64,000 bases of DNA from the NCBI RefSeq assembly GCF_014196515.1, contig NZ_JACIDV010000008.1, forward strand, positions 140,485 through 204,484, in the 5' to 3' direction. This DNA comes from Rhizobium skierniewicense (GTDB lineage: Bacteria; Pseudomonadota; Alphaproteobacteria; Rhizobiales; Rhizobiaceae). The notes under the pieces were generated by a model. The model did no database searches. It saw only the letters and a list, made by a program, of their open reading frames with translations, and had not been told where the DNA came from. Shown piece by piece: positions 38,901-42,800 of this stretch (its first letter is position 1; each line of letters starts with the position of its first letter). Made by a program: the position numbers and the translations under genes.

Positions 38901-39404
38901 CGTAGCTGGCATTTTGCCCGCCCAGTCCGGATTGACGCTGTCGGCGTGGTAGTGATCCGCACCCTTGCCGTCTGGTCCAACCGTCGGGTCTGGGATCTCG
39001 CCATTAAACACGCCGTCGATGATCCGCTCGGCATTGGCGCGCGCATTTGGATCGTTGAAGGACTTTGCAACTTCGGCACCTGGTGCTTCGTAGCCAGTGA
39101 ATTGCTTGGGCTGGCGAACGACCTCGGCGGGGGAAAGACCGCGAATGCCCGAGCGGTTCTTGATGACAGCGGCGACACCGGCCATGCCTTCATCACCCTC
39201 GCCTGCAGCTTCCGCCAGAACGGTGTTCACGAGGTCGGTTCTGTCCCGCTCGTCCATGTTGGCGAGGAACGATGGCTTGGTTTCGACGGGCTTTGGAGCG
39301 TTGAGACTCTCGTTTGTCGGGGAAAGACCGGGGGCGTTGCCGCCGTACAGGTTGAGTGGGTCGTTCCACTCGGCATCTGTGCCGAGTCCGATCACGATTG
39401 GCAT
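23997..39404 (-). CDS. Giant polyvalent virion protein (5135 aa; PLxRFG/DarB-like)
   Basis: One uninterrupted frame. ATG 39404 with AGGAG is used; GTG 39434 lies in the leader. Regions in order: SleB-like cell-wall hydrolase (60-180, AEAAGEGDEG, DHYHADSVNPDW); M15-type peptidase (250-360, H301, D308, H345); Ala/Gly-rich hydrophobic segments; two SH3-like repeats around 860-1020; pyrophosphatase-like domain near 1430 (KDKDHIDIFVRP); ADP-ribosyltransferase-like domain 1718-1835 (KLYRGAS, FTSDRETASYFG, EVLDPSII); barnase/EndoU-like domain from about 2080 (IDLVWG, GLAKLIAWHP); N6-adenine methyltransferase near 2330-2530 (EPSVGAGNF, GNPPFGSE); SNF2-type helicase 3040-3560 (GAGKT, DEAH, DGRGIRQGNE); JAB-like site near 4012 (HNHPSNGPLSVTD); PLxRFG motif near 4447; hydrophobic helices near 4640 and 4850. 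Probably injected with DNA for peptidoglycan passage and protection against restriction. Similar giant proteins occur in Bcep22-like podoviruses, from memory. Nested genes at 33188 and 26750. Confidence 0.9.
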   Translation of the reverse strand: MPIVIGLGTDAEWNDPLNLYGGNAPGLSPTNESLNAPKPVETKPSFLANMDERDRTDLVNTVLAEAAGEGDEGMAGVAAVIKNRSGIRGLSPAEVVRQPKQFTGYEAPGAEVAKSFNDPNARANAERIIDGVFNGEIPDPTVGPDGKGADHYHADSVNPDWAGKMPATAKIGRHQYYNSKGEPQAQVQVQASAFVPEQDPLGLYGPKGQFRDLLKGEEKSSAPNPEAKGLARLVREPEEKHNSGGGKLNFVHAGQEKIAPQFEAILTDTSKAMGKDFTINSGYRAPTHKVEAAKPGGPGEHADGTASDISMKGMSEPERAQLVRELYSRGARRFITYKNSPDMLHVDLKDQTGKGTPWFMFDKSNRNLPNAPAWFQDVAANPGENSVAPTVAAGKGIVVDENYAPSDGLGLYAGSVNPMEAEAKALAQAKAASDAEEAKRLENERLTADVNANNATVDQALAKSNGRLAAVSETEAADWQKKWDEENRSGSTFGDLMRRWGTGAANTSQSMTNLNTLLINKLPGGETINSTLDSIDRWLGGGKTIAEKRAEGIEKQSATLTPEGEAARDKKWWDDENKTLGPAWTDPRSYLGAIAESGPATVASMLPSGILARGAFLSSVASGATTQAAAATAARTATIAGGITEGLLGGADAAQSVKQRISELPREQLLASDAVKQLIDTGMSEQQAIDSISEDAQTQALLTAGVVTGSFGGMGDRALAKIIAEGVEGGIARRIGVGAAKGMVGEGIFEEAPQSAGQTIAENAAIQRVNPDQEITEGLGEAVASGVATGGAMGGGMGAAGGAARPSHSAGTATPVAPEPDNRGPLRRAADHAEQRNAARAAAQPAQVPQDGRPRPTATVRVDAEGVEPFMGTVESYEGDEAVVVDSGSGEVYQVPLANITEIAPPIGDYRYPEKSIDAMPELSGDPAMEPLAPMSAQVKSEVPPRSEDKPATELRPIRPQPGQRVIVDTPEAGRFAARIERYENDGDEAIVIDDSGKPFQVPTTAMNVSSLTPAQIEAQELERNPPIEREIGDAGPNSRKIGKSTVLLPDENHAALYDLAREQAIAKRLGGTSQVDMGSVLPTERKRLADAFRIKVEDLASMADDYRYRAERAARESKSTLPVKLHSVNERILKQRQSAKAKDAAELPIQSSDADATWWDVDLTDQARKGILQQAGIQRSEKSMWKVLTPALKKKLVDVRDAQSAANETVETLAGRFKTAKGSSYDIHPDGTTTRTKALRDQPGHEGDSGKKARTARTVYVDTNAGALSAAGLTLTDPKKGARVAIRDGKATLVTWNGKENGWGASPESRGITIHDTPAVGRYPLELWDQVEDVPGYTAYSRMHAGNAIVEYDGNSDRAANEAATSPTNDLPEPSQAQKEAGNYKVGRLKLGGLDISVENPAGSERKGKSQSGKEWSVKMKSHYGYILGTVGKDKDHIDIFVRPGTETLDDAAPVFVVDQRDPARGRFDEHKVMAGFDNEAEAKAAYLENYTAGWKGLGDISQTTMGEFKNWLKSGKTSEPFAPKWFSSQEKADAYVVRNKMGQTHDVVQRGKRFEVQERTKAQAAKERTNPNTPDWGKHPWDEIWGSDAEVISDALSRIASTNGGDTPISDAVKAGATNKELLELIEARWGEGGAGGRRYMIETRKGPTVAITLEKDNGNERVVLKGKELADAIRSEFVVSLEDMKREHEAREKGRSADIERPAKAKPARSGQRRKLYRGASKEEIDALRNGSFAFRPGQTGIMFTSDRETASYFGNANKGEAVAVTIPADAKAINRGQIRESTPEWYALRDEAFKDLEPGADAEGAIRNEALRQGYEIVMYKSGNGEYDVVEVLDPSIIDVSQEPKAATAPKPTPKVSQNKIFTEDAAAKARELLRKKFSGNTLNSGIDPELLQAGLTLAGYHIEKGARTFAAYASAMLADLGEGSRPYLKSWYMGVKYDPRASAFDGMSSAADVEATDVNALNGAPNEPEQLDRAGASALERVPAEPVQGTESRRDAGRGAEERGGADISGSEPARGGRVQAGRSVADGQGELSVAPARGNRAASERPDVARSDEGRSSRTENSRDRVEEGSFGPILRGYEGKWREAALELERRQTGDAIGALSHPDVGPIDLVWGTEGTDQNNGSGLAKLIAWHPEVLSDLQGFLDRLKVVESRSTSRRIQLADESGNAGVRLDFDGAAKTWLLTAYETGKRRTEKSSRRLSDLWGGRETAPSSPRVENIASALKDVQSAATPAQQRQTDYVITDEDALGEGGQKAKFKSNIAAIELVKKLEEERRPATRDEQSVLAKWVGWGGLRTAFPREDGSVAKGWEREADQLKDLLTKEEYSAAESSTRNAHYTAPNIVNAAWIIAQRLGFQGGQILEPSVGAGNFLGLMPGELRSASRVSGVELDRITGLIAKNLYPNANIQAPMGFEKLSLPNDYFDLAIGNPPFGSERLYDKERSHLNKLSIHNFFFAKAIETLRPGGVLAMVVTNRFLDGQSAAARNLIHAKADFIGAIRLPNNAFLKNAGTEVTTDIVLLQRREAGQAPKSSEWLEVKDYRGKDGNVVPLNAYFAKNPEMMLGDFGAYGTMYGPDEPALVARGGQDTPAELAKAIETLPQNIMGEPVAARVTETVTVPETVNDVQVGTMFAAPDGTIHVREQDHIGEARSKAVTFPNDTAKERVSGMVRVRDAFARLRRAQISDTAKPEQVENLRRRLNTFYDASVNKHGPINSDANKRLFRDDPTWPQISALEQKFDKGLSAAVAKKTGEKARPATAEKAAIFTRRTQQPYQRPTSAATAKDALATVLNDYGRINLEAMSRLYGKSTEAIVDELGPLVYRTPTGSYETADQYLSGNVKQKLAEAERASAQDPEFRRNVNALRDVIPADIEAIDIDVKPGAPWLPAKHVEDFVSHITQASIAPRAFYSAANAKWDLTVPQVTPAAQTQWGTDRAAVGTVLSAVMNGQSITIHDRTSDGKSVVNQAATDAANEKAERVKAEWRKWLWQDDARRDQLSRLYNDTFNTDVMQQFDGSHLTLPGKVSDDIIDLRPSQKNFIWRTLQSGTALADHTVGAGKTFAAIASIMEKRRTGQARKPMLVVPNHLVGQWAADFVRLYPGAKVLAATKQDFEKDRRKRLFARIATGDWDAVIVAHSSFGRIGIDPNYEAQFIQQQMDDLEASMAEVRRETGQKSRNVAQLTKWRDGLKTKMERLLDSGRKDDGLTFDELGVDALYVDEAHEFKNLAYSTSMQRVAGLGNMAGSQKAADLYMKSRFVLEKTGNNNLVFLSGTPLSNTMAEMFTVQRYLDEKALRAMGVAHFDAWARVFGEVVTDWELSPSGQYKLNSRFAKFVNVPELMQRYRSFADVITNDDIIAQLAAQGKKFPLPKVKGGKPTNVVVERSPDQASFIGEGKSDDNGNLEFPRGSLVWRAENLPKKAEKGQDNMLKVMSDARKAALDMRLIDPSYGDYRKSKVHRAANEMKRIYDAWSDQRGTQLVFIDLSTPKKAQAAEAARFRDLMERADNGDEAAIEALDKVSPDDLLALESTFSVYDDLKQKLIDRGIPESEIAFIHDANTEAQKEELFGKVRSGRIRLLFGSTAKMGAGTNVQNRLVALHHLDAPWRPSDLEQRDGRGIRQGNELYGEDPDGFEIEILRYATKNTLDARQWQTIEAKARFIQQVRKGDMKTREIEDIAGEAANAAEMKAAASGNPLILEEMDTRRKLRQLEGQSVEHDREQHRIKAKIKSLTEEAAAIEKALPLVQSDAAMAAAAPAEFAGTIGGETFDKRKEFGAAIVAAMRKELIDKEGVRDLGEYAGFKIGIDPMGYGRAFHVTIRGKKEYSIPVDDASDVDAAGLATRIANTVKRIANQPEFDQSRAAEIKSQTPALERQIGEWAGAQELADTSARHNRLLDSLKPKPKSATPVAAVANADEFDAPTENKRPDPVVVGTANDLQTVGIPKAPAGKAIFKWAKDTVLRFGKNGHEYLMAVDDDGSVIEFGTAKKKAATGINNKLLGAFMNPDRRVVVLHNHPSNGPLSVTDIAMLAMPGLHSVWAFGANGAEMRGSLTPDAERAVSSASSPDALVAEWRRDMTDAHEAVDAFLRPLVERGTLDIAEGNSAYLYAPSIIAQKAGLIDISSNTNYDVSAIEGLDAKLDKLAVALKGLISDGTAGDNQRVSRRPARDVRHVAEVEGLASLGQPVVSARSGTTGLSETSSPDYQGKERGAEKRSSNGKRVTKDRIVEDLRGKLTDIQPALLKTIPLNYFSELARSNMTAVGDYLRVKRLMDAFRGTKHAEADAVAQDWLKYTRLGFAGKDKAKAQALADLMHDATLAGVDPSKTDEETKAKPGYDALRKRYLAMPPKGRELFNDVSVAYGKQADELDEILLDNVRKAQEIAQRNAEDRYKRTMQKIKDARLSGLDKKNAEEDATSAYKAETTKSRWAAKARLTKMRIAFENSRVEAPYFPLGRFGRYFVTVRDIDGAVLSFSKHETAAERDRMAREMRQDYPAGKVEVGVMEAGGDMRKAMDPRIVAEIEEILGGSNVGGDVMDQIWQRYLESMPDLSARKRFIHRKGTAGYSKDALRVFSSHMFHAAHQMARLKYGLELQELVNKTADQAKEADDQTRAMTLANELSNRHNWVMNPTGSKVAQTMTSTAFVWYLAASPGAALVNMTQTVMLGLPVLSAKFGGFGKAASALGKASADSLAGKGTVVSDRLTGDEKKAMDAFYESGLIDRTQSHDLAGVGETGVEYTPLRAKVMEKISWAFHRAEVWNREVTALAAYRMARDSGQSTSDAIDTAHDLTWKTHFDYSNSSRPAVLQNDFAKVALVFRQHNINMLYRVIRDIHQSTKGETAQARKEARYQLAGVLGMMTAMAGVTGTMGFSLAMMMAGMIFGDDDDPMAFEDQFKADVVDILGPQLGGILLNGAPGHYLGIDLSARIGMPDLWFRSPTRELQGKDEYQYWLAQSLGATVSLGEQLYTGFRVITDDGDVARGIEMMAPKAVRDLMKAYRYSQDGLTTIGKDQILAKDQIDATDIAAQALGFTPAKVSETWERNTALKNAETTVKRKRQRLINKWAMATMAGDKDTAAEALDGIKKFNSVRIHAAFPIKSETLKRSIQTRTKNAAKREDGVLIGNKALGTQLREKMAEPIYR
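26750..26956 (-). CDS. Candidate nested gene in the +1 frame of the giant gene (68 aa)
   Basis: ATG 26956 is preceded by AAGGGA about 10 nt upstream. The product (MAQQATIRGFHDDPPATFDT, then LQKWKDWQASVSQW and ERQAYLKQARQIIREKS) looks like a compact helical protein with three tryptophans. In the giant frame the same DNA encodes an Arg/Ser-rich linker (RVSRRPARDVRHVAEVEG). This contrast suggests that the small frame is the constrained one. Function unknown. Confidence 0.5.
   Translation of the reverse strand: MAQQATIRGFHDDPPATFDTLQKWKDWQASVSQWSARDPERQAYLKQARQIIREKSAEQKSEAPTASE
33188..33493 (-). CDS. Nested gene in the +1 frame of the giant gene (101 aa)
   Basis: ATG 33493 follows a GGAG by 6-7 nt. 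The product reads like a folded helical protein: MNLNNWIELGRQHWKEFLPN, YKELKADGTLDEALKSAAEQ, EEGGYKPDEAWQMVRENYLL, PPEGTEQPQ. This pattern (W-K-x-x-x-P, L-x-A-L-x-x-A, A-W-x-x-V-R-E-x-Y-L) is familiar from small phage proteins. The giant frame here gives a low-complexity linker rich in Arg, Glu, Ala and Gly between the ADP-ribosyltransferase-like and barnase-like regions. Good evidence for true overlap coding; function unknown. Confidence 0.65.
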   Translation of the reverse strand: MNLNNWIELGRQHWKEFLPNRYKELKADGTLDEALKSAAEQTYLEANQLEEGGYKPDEAWQMVRENYLLLPPEGTEQPQSDQTSQDLMKAARAGQRTVEIE

Positions 39405-39440
39405 GCGTGGGCTCCTATCAAATGGAACCTGCACTCATGC
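39401..39440 (-). promoter_or_regulatory. Leader hairpin enclosing the start of the giant gene
   Basis: On the minus strand GCATGAGTG (39440-39432) pairs with CACGCATGC (39409-39401) with one mismatch. The ATG (39404) is in the 3' arm, and the 22-nt loop carries AGGAG. Upstream, TATAAC (39463-39458) could be the -10 box. Confidence 0.55.
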
Positions 39441-39503
39441 GCGGGCGAGACATTTCGGTTATAGTTTGCGGCAGCAGGAATTGGAAGCTGTCGGAGAGCT
39501 ACG

Positions 39504-39719
39504 ATGTTCGAAATCGACTGGAAGAAGGCACCCAAGAATGCCCGCTGGTGGGCAGTGGATCAAAACGGCCAAGCACACTGGTTTTGTGCGCCTGACGTGA
39601 AAGCGTTTACTACCTTTTGGTTCAGTGAGCCTATCCCAGCACCCGCTTTTGGGTATACTGATGACTGGCGAAACAGTTTGAGAGAGAAACCGATAGATGA
39701 AGCAAAGAACATTATTTGA
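39504..39719 (+). CDS. Small hypothetical protein (71 aa)
   Basis: 71 residues rich in Trp (FEIDWKKAPKNARWWAVDQN, HWFCAP, FTTFWFSEP). No family recognised with certainty. It is transcribed away from the giant gene and overlaps the next gene by 23 bp, so it belongs to the accessory island. Confidence 0.6.
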   Translation: MFEIDWKKAPKNARWWAVDQNGQAHWFCAPDVKAFTTFWFSEPIPAPAFGYTDDWRNSLREKPIDEAKNII

Positions 39720-40446
39720 ATTACGCCCGCTCGACAAAATGCAACGTGCTATTCAGTTGGCGGCGTTTCACTACATCGCGTGCTTGAAGGCGACCCCTAG
39801 CAACGCAGACCATCAAGTTACTATCAGGGGGCTGAATTTCAATTTCGAAAACATCAGAACTGCCGACTCAAACGAACTGCATGGTGAGTTTCAGAGTTGG
39901 GCGGCCTCGACTGTGTTGAGAGATGTGATCGAGAACTTTTCAGTGTTCCTAATGGGCGTTTACCGAGATGCGATAGCGAACGCCCCCGAACGTTCATTTT
40001 CTGTGACGCAAAGCCAGTTCGAAAGAAAGGGTATCGAGGATCAATTAGCCATCCTCGATGACGAGTTTTCGGTTGCTCCCGAATGGAAGGTTAGACTGGT
40101 TGGGTACAACCGCGCGCGAAACTGCATGGCGCATAGATTAGGAGTGGTGGATCCAAGGGATGCTACGGATGGATCAGAGCTTGTTATACGATGGTTGGTC
40201 GTAAACGCGTCGTTGGCGGAAACTGTGGAGAGTGACGTCCTCGATATCGAGGGGCCCATGGGAGGTCTTATTCGTGCGCAGCGCATTCATGGTGCCGGAT
40301 CCGCAGCTATTGCTTTTGAAGATCGGGAAAAACGAGTTGCGGTCGGAAAGATGCTGCAGTTTTTCCCTGACGAAGTCTTAGAGATATGCCAAGTTTTTCA
40401 ACTTGCCGCTGCTGCTTTCAGCGGTATTGGACGGCGCGAGAGCTAA
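39697..40446 (+). CDS. HEPN-motif protein, possible RNase/defence protein
   Basis: 249 residues. The segment YNRARNCMAHRLGVVD contains R141-N-C-M-A-H146, the Rx4H motif of HEPN ribonucleases, in the usual RNxxxHR context. The rest is helical with long alpha stretches (LRDVIENFSVFLMGVYRDAI). HEPN proteins are often toxins or antiphage effectors, but some are inactive. It lies in an island with visibly more A and T than the flanks and reads against the surrounding virion genes. Confidence 0.55.
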   Translation: MKQRTLFELRPLDKMQRAIQLAAFHYIACLKATPSNADHQVTIRGLNFNFENIRTADSNELHGEFQSWAASTVLRDVIENFSVFLMGVYRDAIANAPERSFSVTQSQFERKGIEDQLAILDDEFSVAPEWKVRLVGYNRARNCMAHRLGVVDPRDATDGSELVIRWLVVNASLAETVESDVLDIEGPMGGLIRAQRIHGAGSAAIAFEDREKRVAVGKMLQFFPDEVLEICQVFQLAAAAFSGIGRRES

Positions 40447-40751
40447 TCATCATAGCGACAACACCCTACCAGCCCAAATACCGTTGGCAAAGAACACAGA
40501 TCGACGCGAACGATCCGCCGACAGACTTCGATTGGAGCGGGTATGATGGCAATGAATGCGTAGGCAGGATCAGGAAAGAGATGCACGGCCCGACGAAGGG
40601 CAATTGGCAATGGGCTGGGAGATATTCGAGCCTCTACAAAGGCAGCCCGCCGACCCCGAACACGGGTTGGGTCGCAAACGCCCGGATCGCAACACAGATG
40701 TGCGAGGAATACTGGGAGCATGCCAGACTCGTCATGAACCGCAGGAGGTGA
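40386..40751 (+). CDS. Hypothetical accessory protein (up to 121 aa, start uncertain)
   Basis: The folded-looking part (YRWQRTQIDANDPPTDFDWS, CVGRIRKEMHGPTKGNWQW, RIATQMCEEYWEHARLVMN) starts only after the HEPN stop. The only in-frame ATG is at 40386 inside the HEPN gene, giving a 61-bp overlap. A non-canonical start near 40450 is possible. The Trp- and Tyr-rich sequence resembles small rhizobial proteins of unknown function. Confidence 0.5.
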   Translation: MPSFSTCRCCFQRYWTARELIIIATTPYQPKYRWQRTQIDANDPPTDFDWSGYDGNECVGRIRKEMHGPTKGNWQWAGRYSSLYKGSPPTPNTGWVANARIATQMCEEYWEHARLVMNRRR

Positions 40752-40784
40752 TAGCCACTTTACTCCTGAAATTGGAGTGATTGA

Positions 40785-41588
40785 ATGAGCCCAAGTGACC
40801 TACCACCCGACTATCTGAGCCATTATACAAAGCTTGATGTCTTAGAGAGTATCCTTGACAATGGTCTCCGCGCCTCGAACGTACTGTATCTCAACGATGG
40901 GTCAGAATTAAAATTCGCGATCGATATAGCGAGAAGCGTTTTAAGAGACTTAGTGCAAAATCGCCCATCCTCTCACTACATTTATGACAGCGACATTGAG
41001 GACGGTCTAGCAGACGACCGATTGCCTTCTATCTTCGCGACCTCGTTTTGCACAGACGATGATTTACTGAGCCAATGGCGGGCATACGGTGGCATTAGTC
41101 AAGGCATAAGCATTAGTCTTCATAGCCAGCCACTAGCAGATATCTTTAAGAAACTGTACGGTTCCCCAACGAGAATCTCATACAAGGAAAACGAAGCGAG
41201 AGCGAAACTTTACGGTCTCCTGAGCCTTTCTCTTATAGACTGGGACGAGGTTCTAGGAAGCCCAGGTTTGACGCCAGCCGAAATTGCCGCCGGGGTCATC
41301 TTAGAACAGGCCCCTCGATACAAACATCCCGGTTTTGCAGAAGAGAACGAATGGCGATTTTTTATCACTCGCCCATCTCAACAGATGAACGACGTGGAAT
41401 TCTTCACCCGTGGCGGCTTGCTTGTCCCGTTCCTTCCCGTATGTGCAGACAAACTACCAATATCGCATATAACTATTGGACCTGGTCCGCAGCAGCGTTT
41501 GAATAAGCAAAGTGTCGAAAACTTACTTAGACGAAAAAACTATCTGAATGTCGAGGTTCGTGTATCGGAGGTGCCGTATCGGACTTGA
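40785..41588 (+). CDS. DUF2971 family protein
   Basis: 267 residues. The N-terminus LSHYTKLDVLESILDNGLRA, then YLNDGSELKFA, IFATSFCTDDDLLSQWRAYG and GISISLHS, reproduces the order of DUF2971 blocks (F-T, L-x-x-S-x-x-x-ND-x-E, C-F-S, W-x-x-Y). Molecular function is unknown; members often sit in prophage or defence islands. It has its own spacing of 34 bp from the preceding gene and ends 36 bp before the convergent CsrA-like gene. Confidence 0.75.
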   Translation: MSPSDLPPDYLSHYTKLDVLESILDNGLRASNVLYLNDGSELKFAIDIARSVLRDLVQNRPSSHYIYDSDIEDGLADDRLPSIFATSFCTDDDLLSQWRAYGGISQGISISLHSQPLADIFKKLYGSPTRISYKENEARAKLYGLLSLSLIDWDEVLGSPGLTPAEIAAGVILEQAPRYKHPGFAEENEWRFFITRPSQQMNDVEFFTRGGLLVPFLPVCADKLPISHITIGPGPQQRLNKQSVENLLRRKNYLNVEVRVSEVPYRT

Positions 41589-41624
41589 CGCCTCAACGAT
41601 TTCATATTTATCGCGCGATTTAAC

Positions 41625-41804
41625 TCAGATCATCTGCTGCTGACGCCGTGTAAGCCCGGTCTCATCGCGTTTGATGATCGTGATCGGGCCCATTTCAGTT
41701 TCGAAACCGAGGCGCACGCTGCGCCCCGATTTTTCTTCGATGTGGATCGTGCCCACACCCTCAATGTACACCGCATCCCCCAGCTTAACGGCAAGTCGCA
41801 ACAT
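41625..41804 (-). CDS. CsrA-like RNA-binding protein (59 aa)
   Basis: Starts at ATG 41804 after AGGAG. By eye the sequence aligns end to end with CsrA: MLRLAVKLGDAVYIEG against MLILTRRVGETLMIGD, SGRSVRLGF against KGNQVRIGV, and IIKRDE against VHREE. The arginine equivalent to E. coli R44 is R46, but the N-terminal RR pair is V6-K7. CsrA binds GGA in hairpin loops over ribosome sites. The phage leader hairpins at 12779, 12891 and 39401 have just such GGA loops. It could regulate host or phage translation. Last gene of the portal-scaffold operon. Confidence 0.6.
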   Translation of the reverse strand: MLRLAVKLGDAVYIEGVGTIHIEEKSGRSVRLGFETEMGPITIIKRDETGLTRRQQQMI

Positions 41805-41812
41805 CAAGGCTC

Positions 41813-42790
41813 CTATTCAGCCATATATCGTTCGCGCTTCTCGTCTGAGAGCTTCGCGAGTTCGGTTTCAAATTTCTCGGTATCTACGGAGGCCAGACGG
41901 TCCAACCACGCGAACTCGCCGCCGTCGTCGGCGTCACTCACATCAGCAGCGGGTACGCCACCGAGCGTTGGCGGAACCTGTCGTGAGCCTGCGGCCGCTG
42001 CCGGCGTCTTTGCTTCAGCCTTCGGTGCGGCTTTCTTCACGCCGTAGGCCTTCTCGACCTGTGACGTGATGTTCTCATGGGCCTTTTCGAGGATCGCTGG
42101 GTTCAGCGGGTTGGCCGACGCCTGCTGAAGTCTGCGCACCTCGGCATCCAGCATCGTGTGCAGGATTGTGCCTGGCTGATATTCGACATGCTTCTCGAAG
42201 AAAGCAGGGACGGTGACGTCCTTGTAGTGCTCGATGGCATTCGTCTTGCCGACATTGGCAGAAATGATCGTCGTTCTGATCTCGTCGATCTGGCTCTCGA
42301 GCGGCTTCAGCTTGGCGCGCATCTCGGCGCCGGTCATTTCACCGTCATCGAACTGGGCAGTGATCCGGTCGCGTTCCTCGTCGAGGGACTTCAGCTTCTC
42401 CGGTATCGATGGATCAAGCACCCACGAAGGGCGGCGCTCTTCCACCACGGCTGGCGGCGTTGCAGCCTGCCCACCTTTTGCATCGCCCTCGGCAGCCGCG
42501 GCTGCTGCCGCTGCCGCTGCGGCGGCGTCGTCTGGCTTTGCTACTTGGCGCTGGGTGCCATCGCCGTTGGCAAGCTCCAGATCCTCGTCAATGACGGCGT
42601 CCGGCTTTTTGTCCGCCTCGGATGCGGCAAGAGCAGCAGCGACCGCTTCAGCGGCATGGCCGTCTAGGCCTTCCTCGCCGCCCTCAGCCCCGTCTTCGAG
42701 GCCTTCATCCACCATATCTTCGTCTTCGAGGCCTGCGCGCTCTTCCTCGGTCAGCATGTCCAGTTCTGCTTCGGTGGGCTTTAAAGCCAT
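41813..42790 (-). CDS. Scaffold-like capsid assembly protein (325 aa)
   Basis: The N-terminal third is acidic and low-complexity (EDEDMVDEGLEDGAEGGEEG), followed by a run of 12 alanines. A coiled-coil middle (LKSLDEERDRITAQFDDGEM, IDEIRTTII) and a mixed C-terminus ending KLSDEKRERYMAE come next. This composition, together with a place directly after the portal gene, fits a scaffolding protein. Confidence 0.65.
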   Translation of the reverse strand: MALKPTEAELDMLTEEERAGLEDEDMVDEGLEDGAEGGEEGLDGHAAEAVAAALAASEADKKPDAVIDEDLELANGDGTQRQVAKPDDAAAAAAAAAAAAEGDAKGGQAATPPAVVEERRPSWVLDPSIPEKLKSLDEERDRITAQFDDGEMTGAEMRAKLKPLESQIDEIRTTIISANVGKTNAIEHYKDVTVPAFFEKHVEYQPGTILHTMLDAEVRRLQQASANPLNPAILEKAHENITSQVEKAYGVKKAAPKAEAKTPAAAAGSRQVPPTLGGVPAADVSDADDGGEFAWLDRLASVDTEKFETELAKLSDEKRERYMAE

Positions 42791-42800
42791 AGTCGTCTCC

